A stretch of 64,000 nt of DNA, from contig NC_091874.1 in assembly GCF_019399895.1 (NCBI RefSeq), positions 3,722,501 to 3,786,500 on the forward strand, in the 5' to 3' direction. Source of the stretch: Cardiocondyla obscurior. Taxonomy: Eukaryota > Arthropoda > Insecta > Hymenoptera > Formicidae. A model generated the notes under the pieces. The model was not told where the DNA came from, ran no database searches, and saw only the letters and a list, made by a program, of their open reading frames with translations. A program made the position numbers and the translations under genes. The first letter of the stretch is position 1, and each line of letters starts with the position of its first letter. Shown one piece after another: positions 1-12,647 of the stretch.

Positions 1-3000
1 ACGCATGCACGTGCACGCGACGCGACCCGCGCACACACGGGCGCGCACGCGGCGCGAAATAAGGGAGAAACGTCGACAATGGGCCTGATTACAAAATCTA
101 GAACGATTCCGTGGGAGTTTGCCGGTAACAGTGACTTAAGAAACTCACTCGATTGTTGCGGGAACGAATGCGAGTTACGGGTTACGATGCTTCCGAACGC
201 CGCGAGCCGCGATCGCACGCGAGATTTCCGGAGAACGCACGTGCATACGCGAAATCGACGCCCAGCTATTTTCGCGTCAGCTCGATTTTTTAATAAAACT
301 GCCACGCTTACTTGGTGAAAATCGCAGGCATCGCACACTCTGTTACGTGATATTTCAGTGACATCATCTCGATGAATGTATCCAATTCTTTCATTATCTC
401 GGCGCTTATTAAATAGAAATGAATATTTCGCGTGTCGCGATGCATCAATTCGCGAAGAGCGGTCAGTACTTCGGAAACAACGCGATATTATTTTAGAGAT
501 TAAAAAGACAGGCATGTACACATCTATTCATATCTATCCAACGCGCGTTTTAATTATCTTGCGCATTGCATTTATGAATTCATCCGAGAGTTGGTCGAAC
601 CATCGTTGAATAATAATTTAATTGGCAGTACTACATAAAAAAGAAAAAAAGATTCTTAAGACGTAAAATAAATAATACCATGTTGCGTAGGTAGTTTCTT
701 CGAACACCAAATTTTAAATATCTATCTCGAGGGCATCTAGATACTATCGGCAAACTTATGATCGCATTCACACTGAAACCTCGTTTGCGCTATCGTTAAG
801 AACGAAGACGCGTTTGCATCCGAAAATCTTGACGGGATTATGCGCACGTAACGTATCTCGCCGCGGCGAGGCGTCAAGATGTGGGATACGAGCACCACAC
901 GAGATGCGATAAAATCGGAGTGCAAGGTGGAGCTAATGAACGAAACTTGTTCGCGCGAGATACAGTTGGAAGCGTTGCGTTCTGCAGCCGCTCGCGTGCA
1001 CCTGTGCGCGCACCTGTATACGAGAAGCGTTTTCCTCGTTACTTTCGCGGGTGGAAGCGGAAGAGTGTGCTTAACTGACGGCGAGATATACGTTGTCCGC
1101 GAGGCATCATCACGTCGGTTGCCTCGCCAATGTCCGAACAAATAAAGAACAGCTGGACGCGCGCGGTCGCGACCAAAAGATTTTATCTTAATATAATCTT
1201 TATTTTCGAAAATAATAAATGATTTTTCTTTAGACCGTAATATAAGAGTTTGATCTTGGACGGCGTATAGGCAGCTAGCCTCTTGATGACCTTTGTAAAT
1301 CGCGTAATTTTGGTTAATGTACGCGTGAGCATATGTACGTATTTCAGCTGATATTGGCCCGCGTAAATATTACATGAGTTTTGAAATCGTTGCCGCATTT
1401 CGATAATGTTATCTTTCTTTTGGATCGGGTCAACGTACGCGAATGAGATACTTTTACAGTCGCGATCATTGAACGAACGCTTTTTTTTTTAAGGTTTGAT
1501 ACTATCTGCCACGTGTAATTTAATTTGACTATTTTTTTTCTTTTTTTTTTAATGGCGCTAATTAAAAATAAAAATAAAAGATATCTATTTGCGCTTTGCG
1601 ATGAAAAAAAAATTGATAATTATATCAGTTGCAAAAGCATGAACGCCCAGTTCATTATAGAAATTATAGGTATGATTGTGAATATGTCTCGTAACGTTTC
1701 TTATTTCGATTATAAATCATCGCAAACACAATTTTTATTCATGAGAGTCATCACGCCGCGAAAAGTCTTAGAAATCGCGCTCAAGACTATAGGAAAGAAA
1801 ATCTTGCAATAAACTGACTTGGAGCCAGACCAACTATGTTTATTACAGTAATCTCGCTATGTGTTGTTCTTGGTTGCGCGTTTAGATCAATTGTGTTGTA
1901 GCACCGCGAGCAATAATATACTGCTCAGACGTGCCGTGTTGAATAGTGGGCCAAGATCCAGATACGTTTGTCGTAGGATTAGTAGTTTCCACGAATGCGC
2001 GATTTTTGTGTCTTACCTTAAGCAACCGACTATAAGATATCTACGTTTATATAGCTATGATTTAAACTATCGGAGCCTCGAGAACTCTAGATTAAATTGC
2101 TTTATTTCGATCTACACGCGAATAAACTCATTGCCAGTATTATAGTGGCCTAAAAGCAAAACCATTTCCATAAAAATTACTGTATTTATAAATAACGATT
2201 TAAAAAAGAATAAAAATGTAAGGACAAACGTCGCGTGAAGAAAATTATTAACATTATAAAACTTTTCGTTTGATACGCAATGTGTGCGTGATTTACGCGA
2301 TATCGAGGAACAGATTTAGAATGTTTTCGACGAAAGTCGTCAGCTAGTATAAAATAATTTCGGCTCGAAATCAATAACTCGTTATGTAACGGTAACATTA
2401 TTAAACGTAACGAATGATAAATAAGATGACCGCTAAGTAGATTCACAAATCACAATAAAGCTTTCAGCGACAGGTCGGTATTACGCCGCTTGTCTATATA
2501 GTTCGCGATGAGTCGTTAGATCAGGTATTTAGCCCGACGTAAACTTATCTCGACCGACACCTCCACCAAAGCTAGGCGGCGCCTTTCAGGCTTTATAAAG
2601 CCACTGATTTTTGCCCATAAATCACGCCTGATTATAGAAGTTTCGGACATTACTCCAAGTATATTTATGCTATTGAACCGGCGGATTCTCGTTACGGCCA
2701 CAAAAAGCTTATGACCATGATTCATACGAACAAACGGCCACGTTGAATGATTAATCCGACGACTAAAGAATCGTATTGCTGATGGCGCGTTATATTTTTA
2801 TACAAATAGAAATATAGATAGAAATGTAGATTTTAAATATCGAATTCATAAATATTTCATTATATCTATTTTTGAATCGAAAGAAATTTCATTCATAGCG
2901 CCTATGAATTATTTTATGCATCGTCGTGGAAGGAAGATATGCCTCGGTGGTTTAATACAGCGCGCTACATAAAAATATGACTCGATTTAAAAGTGAAATA

Positions 3001-3916
3001 CAATTTTGAAGTAGTACGGCGCGAAAAAGAAATAGCATTTAAAATGTACGATTACCATCGATATTTCTTATTACAATTTCTCTTCTTCTTCGGCGGCTTA
3101 CTTGACCAATTTTCGACAACCGTATTAGCGGCGGTTCTTGCAATTCTGATTTACTGCCGCCGCGCTCACGCCACGGAATAATACACGCGCGCGTCCCTGT
3201 AATTTTACGGCTGACGCATCGAGAAATGTTACGATCCCCTAAGTTTTTGTCACGGATTTCCCTCCCGCCACCCTACGCTCGCCCTAACCCTTCATTCCAG
3301 TTTCTGTTCCGTCCCTCCTTCTCTCGCGTGCACACCATCCGATACACTGTAATGTCCCGTGATTGTTGTTACCAGAGATCCGACGGAAACCGACAATCCA
3401 TTGATGCGGGACGCATGTCGTGCTCCGGCTGAATTTTATACACGTTTTATTTCGTCACCGGACGTGAAGGGAAAATGATGGCATTGAGTCAACATCCTGC
3501 GCGATTGATATTAATATTTACAAAAAAGCGGAAGGGACCGCGCGGCCGTGTATCGGGAGTTTGTAACGCACATTACTATCGGCAGAGCATATCGTGAACG
3601 AAGGAAACACTTGTTACGATCTTTACACGCTCGTTAAAAATAAATTTCGATATCACGAGGAAGAATGCGTATTTTTAATCGCTATGGAATGTAGATAAAA
3701 TATTATTTATTCGTTATAATTGAGGAAATCAGCAAACGAAAAAGTGTACATTGCCCGCCGCGATAAGAGCGAGTCGAGTTTAGGATTTCTATGTTCTCCA
3801 CTGGATCTTCCTTTCTTCTCTCGTCTCTCCCCTTTCTATACATCCTTTATACATCTCATTCCTACTCGGTGCTCATCCGGGACTTCCTATTCCCAGGAGC
3901 TATTAGTCTAAACAAT

Positions 3917-4067
3917 ATGGCTGCCAAACGCAGCATACAATCGATAGCGAGTAAGGTATGCCAACGAGCTGCGTAATTTAATTAAGACTACAGTTGTTCA
4001 ACTATAGATATGGCGTTTTTTTTTTTTTTTTTTTTTGCAGCAGACATTGAGCACAATGTGGCTTTAA
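3917..4067 (+). CDS. Possible tiny spliced gene (20-21 aa), unrecognised
   Basis: An ATG in a good insect initiation context (AACAATATGGCTGCC) opens 13 codons, MAAKRSIQSIASK, ending AAG|GTATGC at 3955. An 85-nt candidate intron follows: GTATGC, a 21-T tract at 4016-4036, then GCAGCAG. Joining to 4041 adds eight codons and a TAA at 4065-4067; the adjacent second AG (a NAGNAG acceptor) would drop one Gln. The upstream ORF on the unspliced plus strand extends to 3791. Splice signals and start context are the only evidence. The product matches no family I know, and the T run could be a simple microsatellite. It lies antisense inside a cut intron. Confidence 0.2.
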
Positions 4068-4710
4068 TAACAACCACGATATAACGACGTATCGGTGTAC
4101 ATCTGTTTCACAATTATACATTACTTATAACAATTAGCTAATTCTATTTATGTATAATTATTGCAACGTTCTGCAAAATCATACATTATTTCGCAACAAT
4201 CGACTACTATCGATGATTTGCAAAATTTATCGTCTCATCCTTCGCTTAATTATAATGAAAGCACGATGTCACCAACGCATACTTAACTTCCTAATGATAC
4301 TTTGCGTGTGCACGAAGAGGGATGCGATCTCTTGAGCGTTCCTTTCCCGCGGTGCAGTTAGAGGGAACCGAAGTACCATTGGGCCCGCGTTAGGCAGTCG
4401 AAAGGTTAGCTGATAGCTTATGGTTAGTGATTCGGCGAAATGGATTATTGGCAGTGCGAGGCGGAAGATTTTCAAGAGTCAGGTCAATCGATAAGTCCAT
4501 CGTCGACGACAAAGGCAGAGGTTGATTTATTCGTTTATTTGTTTGTTTGCGCAATTTTTTTTTTTTTCTTTTTTTTTATAGGAGTGGTTGGTCGGTTTTT
4601 ATTTTAAAAATTAGACGAAATGTAATTCAACGTAATTGCACATTTAAAATAACAAGCGATTCAAACGCGCATTTTCGAATAATCGTGCTAAATTTTATCG
4701 TAAATTAATA

Positions 4711-4790
4711 TACGATATATCGTGCTTGTGGAGCGTAGAAGAAAATAAAATACGATATATCGTGCTTGTGGAGCGTATAAGAAAATAAAA
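4711..4790. repeat. 40-bp tandem duplication containing a palindrome
   Basis: Two adjacent copies beginning TACGATATATCGTGCTTGTG, differing at one position (GTAGAA versus GTATAA). Each contains the 12-bp palindrome ACGATATATCGT. It lies in the cut intron, about 260 bp downstream of the CUT-1 donor on the cut strand. Confidence 0.9.
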
Positions 4791-5047
4791 TTAATCACGA
4801 TTGCCACAGGTATCTGCTACAATGTGGCGGCATGTGTAATTACGTTGTCTCGTCCGTCTTCATGAACATCGAAACGTCAGACGATCCAGCCTTCGTCGTG
4901 TCGGACGTTACGCAGAGGCGCGTCGAAAAATTATACGAAACGATTGAAATAAAAATTAAAATATTATTAGTAAGAAACGGAGAGAAAAAGAAAGAGAATG
5001 AGAGAGAAAAAGAAAATGAGCTGGAACTGATGATCATCGGTACTCAC

Positions 5048-5964
5048 CTTTTTTAGGGATCAGGGACTTGAGCAGCAGTACGGCATTCTCGTCGCAAGCC
5101 CAACCGTGCATCTTCCGATAACTGTCGCGTCCCTTTTCAGTTAATTTGTCCCAAGGCTTAGGCTTGCTAAGCAACTCGCTGACCGTGCCTTGACTTAGCC
5201 CAAGAACGTATTTGGCAAATAGTCTTTGACCGATATTATGTATCGATAACAGTTCACGCACCCGCCTAGCTATATGAAGAGTGTCGAGATTTTGCGAAGC
5301 GTATTTGTCCATATTATGACGTAGCATTTCCTGTAGTCTCGCCTCCATAGGATCGCCTTTCGGAATAAGAGATTCGCCCAATCGGCCGGCCATACCGGCG
5401 GCACCGAATTCGTCGCCGAATCGGAACGGATACGTTCGGTCGTCAAATCGAAACGGACTCTTCAGCGTGTCGAGAACGCTCAGCCCGCCGATATTATTAT
5501 TCGCCAAATGATGGCTATTATTATTATTGTGACATGATTCTTGATCGGGCGGACTTTTCGGGGGCGGTGCACTCGGTACGCCGGGTGTCAGACCGCTGCC
5601 ATTGATGGAAGCCGAAGGAGTGCTAGTTTCCACCAGCGACGTCGGTGGTTGGAAGCTCGGCGGCGACGTCAAGGCGGTTGTGGACGATGGTGTCGGAGGT
5701 GCCGGCGTTTCGTGTCCCGATACCGGCGTTGGCGCTTTCTCAGTGACGTCTAGACTGCCCAGAGGCGTTGTACCGATCGGCGTGTTCGATTTTACCGGAG
5801 TATTCGAGGTAGATGACGGATCCGCGCCCGGTGATGGAAGATGATTTAAATTACTTTGCGTTGTTGGCGGATGTAAACTCATATGCGGTTGGGCTTGTTG
5901 CAATTGTTGTTGCTGCTGAGTTAACTGACTTAATTGAGATGGCTGTGATTGCTGTTGCTGCTGC

Positions 5965-6020
<56 letters not shown>

Positions 6021-6301
6021 GCTCATGATAGATCTTTCCAATGTCCGCCTCCAATTAGCAACAATTTCTTCACCGAGAAACGAGCCGAAGGTTTCGACGT
6101 TCTGGAGAGGTGGTGGAAAGAGAAGGCTCGAAGTCGTCGAAGTGGCCGAAGAAGGCGTTGGGGTGGAACGTGGAGGAAGGGAAGCTGCTGTCGGAGGTGG
6201 TGGCGGTGGTTGTTGGGAGGACACATGGGACGTAGGTGGCACACCTCCGACCCCGTGGGGCGAGGCGGTCGAGGCGCGCTGCAGGGGTGATGATAATCCA
6301 C
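5048..6301 (-). CDS. cut: Cut homeoprotein, exon with polyQ linker and first CUT repeat
   Basis: Third cut exon, 1254 bp, entered in phase 1 after the acceptor GGTGGTTGCAG and left in phase 1 at the donor AAAAAAG|GTGAGT. Residues about 1-95 are Pro/Ser/Thr-rich; 95-118 is a run of 24 Gln encoded by mixed CAG/CAA; a second Gln-rich stretch and a long Ser/Thr/Pro-rich, disordered-looking linker follow. From about residue 270 comes a conserved block (SPFRFDDRTYPFRFGDEFGA, then MAGRLGESLIPKGDPMEARL). Residues about 336-418 form a complete CUT domain, with the hallmark segments ARRVRELLSIHNIGQRLFA, LGLSQGTVSELLSKPKPWDK and LTEKGRDSYRKMHGWACDEN, ending SLIPKK at the splice site. CUT domains bind DNA next to a homeodomain; Cut controls sensory-organ identity, wing margin and other cell fates in Drosophila (family knowledge). 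The upstream ATG in this frame at 6359 is in intron, so it is not the start. Confidence 0.97.
5049..5297 (-). other. cut: CUT domain (first of three expected), DNA-binding
   Basis: This is the segment of the cut exon coding for the CUT repeat, from NLDTLHIARRV to SLIPKK. All family hallmarks are present: the ARRV helix, HNIGQRLFAKYVLGLSQG (the helix pair containing the recognition helix), SKPKPW and the LTEKGRDSYRKM helix. The domain ends exactly at the exon's donor. CUT repeats 2 and 3 and the homeodomain are not in the window. Confidence 0.96.
5949..6020 (-). repeat. cut: CAG/CAA tract encoding polyglutamine in Cut
   Basis: Twenty-four consecutive Gln codons, mostly CAG with interspersed CAA, between IMS and SQPSQ in the cut exon. 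A second short Gln run lies about 10 codons downstream. Read on the plus strand, the tract gives spurious poly-Leu and poly-Ala frames. Confidence 0.95.
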
Positions 6302-8260
6302 CTGCAACCACCAAAAACACAAGGGACCCCGTCAGCACGATCTCACGCGTACATGACACTCAACTTAACTTCAGTTCGCGATGTTGTGATCCCGTTCTGA
6401 TCGCCAGCCCGTCCGCGCTGTCTCTTTCGAAATACGAAATCGATCGGTCACTTCGGCTTTCTTCAGCATCTTCCGGGACGAATGACCGAGACTCTCTTTT
6501 TCGACGCTTCGTCGAATTACAATCCACGCTTGAGTGTACAAACGAGGAACGACGTGGACGCCAACGAGAGGAAGACTGTGGAGACGGTTGCCGATTGTCC
6601 GGAAAAAAATTGTGGACGTAAGGATACCGTCCATCTCGCGTTAAAGATTAATCGCGATGACGCGCGCGGATTCAAGAAATCGCGCCAAATAAGATAGCCT
6701 TTTTTTTTTTTTTTATTACGACGTGTTTGTCGCGAATGTCAGAGTACGGAATGTCAGGATTGGGAAGAAATTTTTCTACGTAATCGTCTGGGAAATATTT
6801 TATGACTTTTTTTTTTTTTAAGTGCCACTATAATTAAAAAAAAAAAAAAAAAATATTATGTTACTACGTAATCTCGGCGTACGAAATGTTTGCAATATTT
6901 ATGTAAAGATTCTTATGTCGGCGCTCTTACTCCATTACGATTGAAGGAAGTAATAACGGGATCAGAAAGATAGGAAACACGAGCGACGACGACGTAGAAG
7001 GACGGATTCGGTCGGTTTGATTTAGAAGGGGCGACACGTTGCAGTATCCCTCTGGCTCTCTGCATGTATAGTGTCTCTTTCTCATTCCTTTTCGTCGCGC
7101 GCTCTCTCTGTCAGCTTGGATCGATTCATAATAAACTCTGTCCCCGAAACAATGGCTCGGCCCGGGCAAATATTGCGAATATCATCCACAAATTTGCGTG
7201 CACGAAGTTTGCGTTTCCCAGTGTACGAATGGAAATGGGAGGGAAGAGCGGTTTAGAGGACCCTTTACGCGGGCAAGAGAGGAGCATTTGGAATATTCGG
7301 TAAAAGACAGGGTAGGCCTATAAGAGAGAAAGATAAAGGCTAACGTTTGTTCGGTTGCGTTAGTACCTTCCACGAATGTACGTTAATATTAGCGAGAGAA
7401 TGGCTCGAAAAAGTGCAGCCTAAGCATCCAAGTCGGGAGAAATGAGATATGTATATGAAAGAGAAGTAGATATGATAGGAAAATTATAAAACAGAAATTA
7501 ATTGGACAGAGAAGAAGATAGAGAGATAAAGTAAACGGGAAGGTAGTATAAAAGGTAGAGACAGAGAGATAGAGAGAAGAAGAAAAAGAAAAAAGAGAGG
7601 GAAAAAGAGAGAGAGAAAAAGAGAGCGATATGAAAAGAGTCAGAGAAAAGTGCGAACACAATTGCAAGCAGGGTTATTTTTTGATATTCTCTTTTCCGAT
7701 AAGCTCCTTCAGTCATCCCTCGTTTATGCTATAGAAGCGTTCTTGCGTCCGCGTTGCGTGACTCGTGTCCTTTTCATTGTTACTCGATGATAAAAGCCCG
7801 TCGACGGAGCCTCGAAGAGAGAGAGTCGGAGACCGAAGATCAGAGCGGTAGCGTAAGAATTAGAAGCGAAATCGCTGAGGTGTGACCGACCTACCGACAC
7901 CTCGTTACTTCTTTTTTTTTTTTTTTTTTCTCTTTTTCTTTACTGTTTTTTTTTCATTTTAAGATCAAAGAGTACTACACGATATATTTCTCTATATAAA
8001 TATTACATTACAATATATTTACTCGCTGTATGCTCCCGATTAATTAACGTTATAATCTTAATTTTAAATATATTATTAATTATTTTACTTTTTTTGATAA
8101 AACTTGTCGAATGCAAATTATATTACATGCTGGAAATTAACTAACCCGACTTTGCAAATCTATTCTATATTAAATTTTTTTAATATATATATCTTAATGT
8201 ATTTCGCTAATTTTTGATGTAATGATTTTATTAAGTGAAATATATCGTTAATCCACTTAC
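6302..8260 (-). other. cut: cut intron between coiled-coil and CUT-1 exons (1,959 bp)
   Basis: Bounded by the donor CTCG|GTAAGT at 8260 and the acceptor TTGCAG at 6302. It holds poly-T/poly-A runs (6698-6714, 6807-6853) and a purine-rich GA block on the plus strand at about 7500-7630. I see no gene in it. Confidence 0.9.
6807..6853. repeat. Poly-T/poly-A inverted repeat
   Basis: T13AA at 6807-6821 and TTA13 at 6834-6848 (the A run continues to 6853) can pair around a 12-nt loop. In the cut intron; probably simple-sequence expansion. Confidence 0.6.
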
Positions 8261-8579
8261 CGAGTGCGTCGGGTGTGTTGGAGGGTTTCAAATTTTCGGC
8301 TTGTTGGAGCGCCTTGAAACGCTCCATAAGAAGATGTTCCAAGCTTTTTCCAGGTTCACCGGTTGGTATTTGCGAAAGATCTACTGATCTTAGTACACTG
8401 ATTTCGCGTTTTAGGTCATCGTAGTCCCTCTGCCGTTCCAATTTGCTTTCTAGTCTATTAATATGCTGCCTGCGCACTTCGAGTTCCTCCTCAAGCCGCG
8501 CCGTAGCTTGCGCACTTGTTTCCTGAAGACGTTGTAGGCTCTGTTGTAACCTGGACACTTCCTCAACCAACTGGTTGAT
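8261..8579 (-). CDS. cut: Cut homeoprotein, coiled-coil exon (internal, 106 codons + 1 nt)
   Basis: Second coding exon of cut in the window. The acceptor is GCTATTTTCAG and the donor is CTCG|GTAAGT; it enters in phase 0 and leaves in phase 1. It begins INQLVEEVSRLQQSLQRLQ, continues through a heptad-rich ETSAQATARLEEELEVRRQH segment and KLERQRDYDDLKREISVLRS, and ends near LMERFKALQQAENLKPSN. This is the conserved coiled coil of the Cut/CUX family; the DY(D/E)xxKxE(I/L)xxL(R/K)S block corresponds to ADYEEVKKELNILKS of CUX1. Leu and hydrophobic residues at a/d spacing suggest dimerisation or partner binding (inference). A TTG within the exon gives an apparent internal ORF start, but the frame is continuous across both splice junctions, so this is not a start site. 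Confidence 0.95.
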
Positions 8580-9829
8580 CTGAAAATAGCAATAACGACT
8601 TCGTTAAACGTTTGATAAAATCACATTCGTCATAATTGCATATTAGTAATATAAATCGTACAAAATCAGCCTGGCAAGTTAATATACTCTTTAACGCGGT
8701 GTTTATGTATGTTTATTAAATGATACCGGCGACAGAATTCCCCGCATTAAGAAAGACATCGCGCGATATAAATCACAGAAATTTTCTACTTCCTGAAATA
8801 TCGCCGAGTACTTTTGCGTCGCTCATCAGGAAATCGACTCGAAGCGATTAAATGAAGATGGAACGTAACTACATTATCATCGACGCAAATATAGAATCAC
8901 ATTTACGAGTTCCTCTCCCTCCTTCGCGATTCGCCTCGAGCATCGTTTATCTGGGACCGAACCTAGTAAGGAGCTTACCAGAAGCTCTTTATTAATTTTA
9001 TCGGGAATATATACGGAAATCAATAGCGGACGCTTAAGAGAGGATAACTTTAAATCTTGGCGAGTCTGAATGTAATTACTGTGGATTAAATTACGTATAA
9101 AGTTTCAATCGGATCGATCGAATCGTTGAATTGTCATCCAATTATCGTATCGGTAATAATTGAGCACGTGTGTCATCGTCTATCACGTAGCATCGACACT
9201 TGAGATTTAATTAGATAATAAATATGATTTCGCGGCTATCTTGTTATCAGTAGGAGATTCGCAAAAAAATTAATTTTCTTTAAAAATTCTGTGCGTTTGT
9301 AACTTCCATAAAATAAAATTAATATGCAGTTTTTGACGATAAAAGTACTTAATAAATAGTTTTCAAGGATACTTCTCGATGTCGCGAGAATGAATAACAC
9401 TGTAAAATACTAATTAGCGGAAAAAATTAAGTATAGCCTGCAGGTTATAAAAGAATCAATGACATTTATATCCACGGTATCGCCCGCAGCGACCGTATAC
9501 GAAGATACATCCGTTCCTCATTAATGCATCATCGATCCGCACATAATAATTACAGCGCGACCGCGCCGTCTTGTTTTTCCATTTTTATAACGAGGATGAA
9601 TCCGAGATGTTGAAAGAATCGAGTGGCAGCAACGGTGCGGCAAAAAATTATCGCGACGAATAGAGCGTGCGGCAATCGTTGTGTTGCCACTGTGCCGCAA
9701 TCAATCGCGATGAATTGCGAGCACTCGAAACCTATCCACGTGTTCTGCAAGGGTTTACGTGAATGCGTGTGCGCGGGGGATGCAGAACGATGGGAAGGGC
9801 AGAATGCAAGCGCAGAAAGAGAGAGAAAA

Positions 9830-9848
9830 AGAGAGAGAGAGAGAGAGA
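9830..9848. repeat. (AG)n microsatellite
   Basis: About nine uninterrupted AG units inside a longer purine-rich block (9810-9850). Confidence 0.8.
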
Positions 9849-11271
9849 ACCGATCAACGAGAGGATGGGTGGGACGATTTTAAAGCCGAGTACGTTGGCG
9901 CACACGATGCAACAAGCTACGCGAACGAGATCATACCAATTGTTTTTTCTCACCGAGGTGTTGCCTCTTTTTCCGCGTTCCGCAGGTTAATCGAGAAGCA
10001 ACGACTCCAATTTTTGCAAAATTCACATCTCCGCCGCGGATGTCGATAACGCGTGTTTTGCATCTCGCGAGCTTCGACCTCCAGTTAAATTTTATTTAAA
10101 ATCTACAAACGCAGAAATTTCTACCCTTTTTTTTTTATGATTTATGCCGGCAGTAATGAACGTAATAGCGCGTATCGATTGAGCGATTATAATTTAATGA
10201 AATTAAGTACATTCCTTTGGCGCCTTGTAACGCCGTGACTCATCGCGGTAGCGTAAAATCGAACAGCCTTGACGCACGCGGTAAACTTGCACGTTTTTAC
10301 TCGTTAGTTTATTTATCGGGGGCGGCTACCTGTCGATTGTCCTCCGTTTCACCTATAATCGATACGCGCTTACGTCCAGAAGCTCCGTTTCCACTTGTAT
10401 AGATACGTATGTACATGTGTATAGTAGCGACCGAACATGAGTGCGTAACATGACGATGTCACACATCCGCACACACGTGCATCACACAGGTAAGAACTGA
10501 CGGGTGTAGATAAGTACGCATTGACGTTCGATATACCATCAGGTAGAAAAGGGGTGGTTGCTACTGGCGGGGGGGATGGAAGCTTATATAGGGATAAGTT
10601 TTCGAAGTTGCCGCGATCGTTCGCAATAATGTCTGCCATTAGCGACGATGGGATAGGTTATCGCCACGAGGGAAACCTGAAACGAAGGACAGGTGGAATT
10701 AACACCACGTCGATCGACGAACTTACGATAAATACCTGCGGCGGCGACCGGCGGTGCGTGTTTTTTCCCTTTCTTTTTTTTTTTCTTTTCTTTTTACGTG
10801 ACGGACAATCACCCCTCGGCGTTTGGAGTTGCGGGAGAGCAGATCTATTGACTCTTTCGTGACTTCCGATTTAACGATGCGAGTAAAACGAGAAATCAAC
10901 AGTGTAAAATGTAGCCATATGTTTCTTTAATTAGCGAAGTGTAGGAATTAATGAAATTTCGGTACGCAAAATCTACTTTGAACTTTCTTTTCACACGCAT
11001 TCTACGCGAAAAAGAAATTGTTTATGACATGATATTGCGCGGATTATTAATCACTTACATATACAATTATTTAAACGTCCAGTATTGATATTAAAAGTGT
11101 GTTAAGTATTTGTAAATGTAACGTGCAATTACAATATATTTTTATAGTATAATGTATGCAACATGTATGACGGTCGATTTTATTAATGTAAGTGGTACTT
11201 AATTTTATGAAGTTTTATGTGAAGCAAAAACCATTAATAAATTTTTTAATTTATTTCGGGAATAAGTAATA

Positions 11272-11292
11272 CATATATATATATATATATAT
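11272..11292. repeat. (AT)n microsatellite
   Basis: About ten AT units in the most AT-rich part of the giant intron (10880-11920), in which no gene is visible. Confidence 0.8.
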
Positions 11293-12618
11293 TAATTTTA
11301 TTTCTACGCGAGTAAAATGTAGTATTGGATTATTTTGCAATATCACGTCTTAACGTAAGCTGAAATTATGCAATTTGACATGTTACCATAATATAATAAT
11401 AGTAATATGGAAAATTGCCAAGTGTCTCTTTAATTCGTTCGCTCAGATATTGAGAATAATTATGTACTGTTTTAATATAATTAGAGATAACCACGTATAT
11501 ATCAATAATAGGTTTCAAGTTAAACTTAATGTTTCCAAAGAGTTCATAAAAACGGTAGACTCTCGATATCGTCATACATCACTTGATCACTTGTCGTATT
11601 AAATTTCAACCTTGTCCTAAATTTCACGTCCAATCAAGATGGCAAATAATTTTATCTCTGTTAAGAGATGAAACAGAAAGAAAGAATAATTTCATATCGT
11701 GTTATTAAGTACGATTAAATTAAAATTAATGCGTTATACATATGTATATCAAATTAATTAAACAATTAATTTTACTTAAAAGAATAATAATAATATACGT
11801 TATTAAAAATAATATTCTGCGGGAGATAAAAAAAAAATTAATTGCCTAGAGCATGTTTTAACAAATAACAGTAATTTTTAAAAGAAATTTAATAATCGTT
11901 AATTTATTTTGAGGAAAAGTTGAAGGAGAATAAAGATAATAAAAAAAGTAAGAGTAAAGAATTATCGTTGGAGACGGCCGCGGAGGGTGGCGGATGTTGG
12001 CAGGTTTTCTACGTTGAAACAATGTCATTGGTAGAAGGAGGGCCGCTCGTTAACGAGATTCTCGACTGCTGCAGGCACACAAAGTCAGCGTGCGCGCATA
12101 AGAGACGTACATGTAGGGGGTAGTGACCAACGAGCAACCCCTGATACGAAGGCGTCCAATCTGGGTAGGGAAGTGGGGGTGAGTTGAAGCAAAAACAATC
12201 GGGGCTTGATCGATGGTCGTGAGGTATGGCGACGAAGATGTGAAGGCGAGTCGGAAGACATGATCGGTCGTATGCAAATTAAAGCGAGGACGGTGGGCTC
12301 CGAGCTAGCTCATAGGGAAGAACCGGAGGGTGCGAAGTCGAAGGGTACGTGGCGGGTATGCGCAGGGGTTGCCTGTACGCGGTGGTGTCAAGCAAACTTG
12401 AAGTAGCCGCACACGTCCGTATTGTTTCTTGACCGTCTCCCACTCCCTTCACCATGATTCCATACGTCCTCTTCCCTTCGCAGCTCCCTTAATCCTACGC
12501 GATTTTTGCTATTTGCATTATATAGGCGTCGGAGGCCTTTGTTTGTTGAGCTATTGATCACATTTTCTCCTGCGGTATAATCAATCTTCACGCATACGTC
12601 CACGGGCTTTCTCATCCT

Positions 12619-12647
12619 TACGTGTGTATACGCACGTGTGTATGTGC
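12619..12647. repeat. Alternating purine-pyrimidine tract
   Basis: Twenty-nine alternating bases around ACGTGTGTATACGCACG. Z-DNA-type sequence. Confidence 0.6.

Larger units (their letters stand above)
1..5047 (-). other. cut: cut intron downstream of the CUT-1 exon (incomplete)
   Basis: This intron begins at the donor GTGAGT (5047 downwards) and runs off the window start. No CUT-2, CUT-3 or homeodomain coding segment is visible on the minus strand here. Contents: a CpG-rich stretch of alternating purine-pyrimidine at 1-60, ordinary AT-rich sequence, a 21-nt T run at 4016-4036 inside a possible plus-strand mini-intron, and a 40-bp tandem duplication at 4711-4790. Confidence 0.85.

Noticed and set aside
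6318..6359. ATG at 6359 as a start for the CUT-1 exon
   Set aside because: The sequence between 6302 and 6359 is intron with an acceptor at its end, and the exon joins in phase to the coiled-coil exon.
5813..6621. Plus-strand frames over the cut exon (poly-Leu, poly-Ala and Trp/Arg/Gly-rich)
   Set aside because: Antisense shadows of the polyQ tract and linker of Cut.
10478..10496. CACACAG|GTAAGA on the plus strand, resembling a recursive splice site
   Set aside because: Wrong strand for cut, and no pyrimidine tract before the AG.
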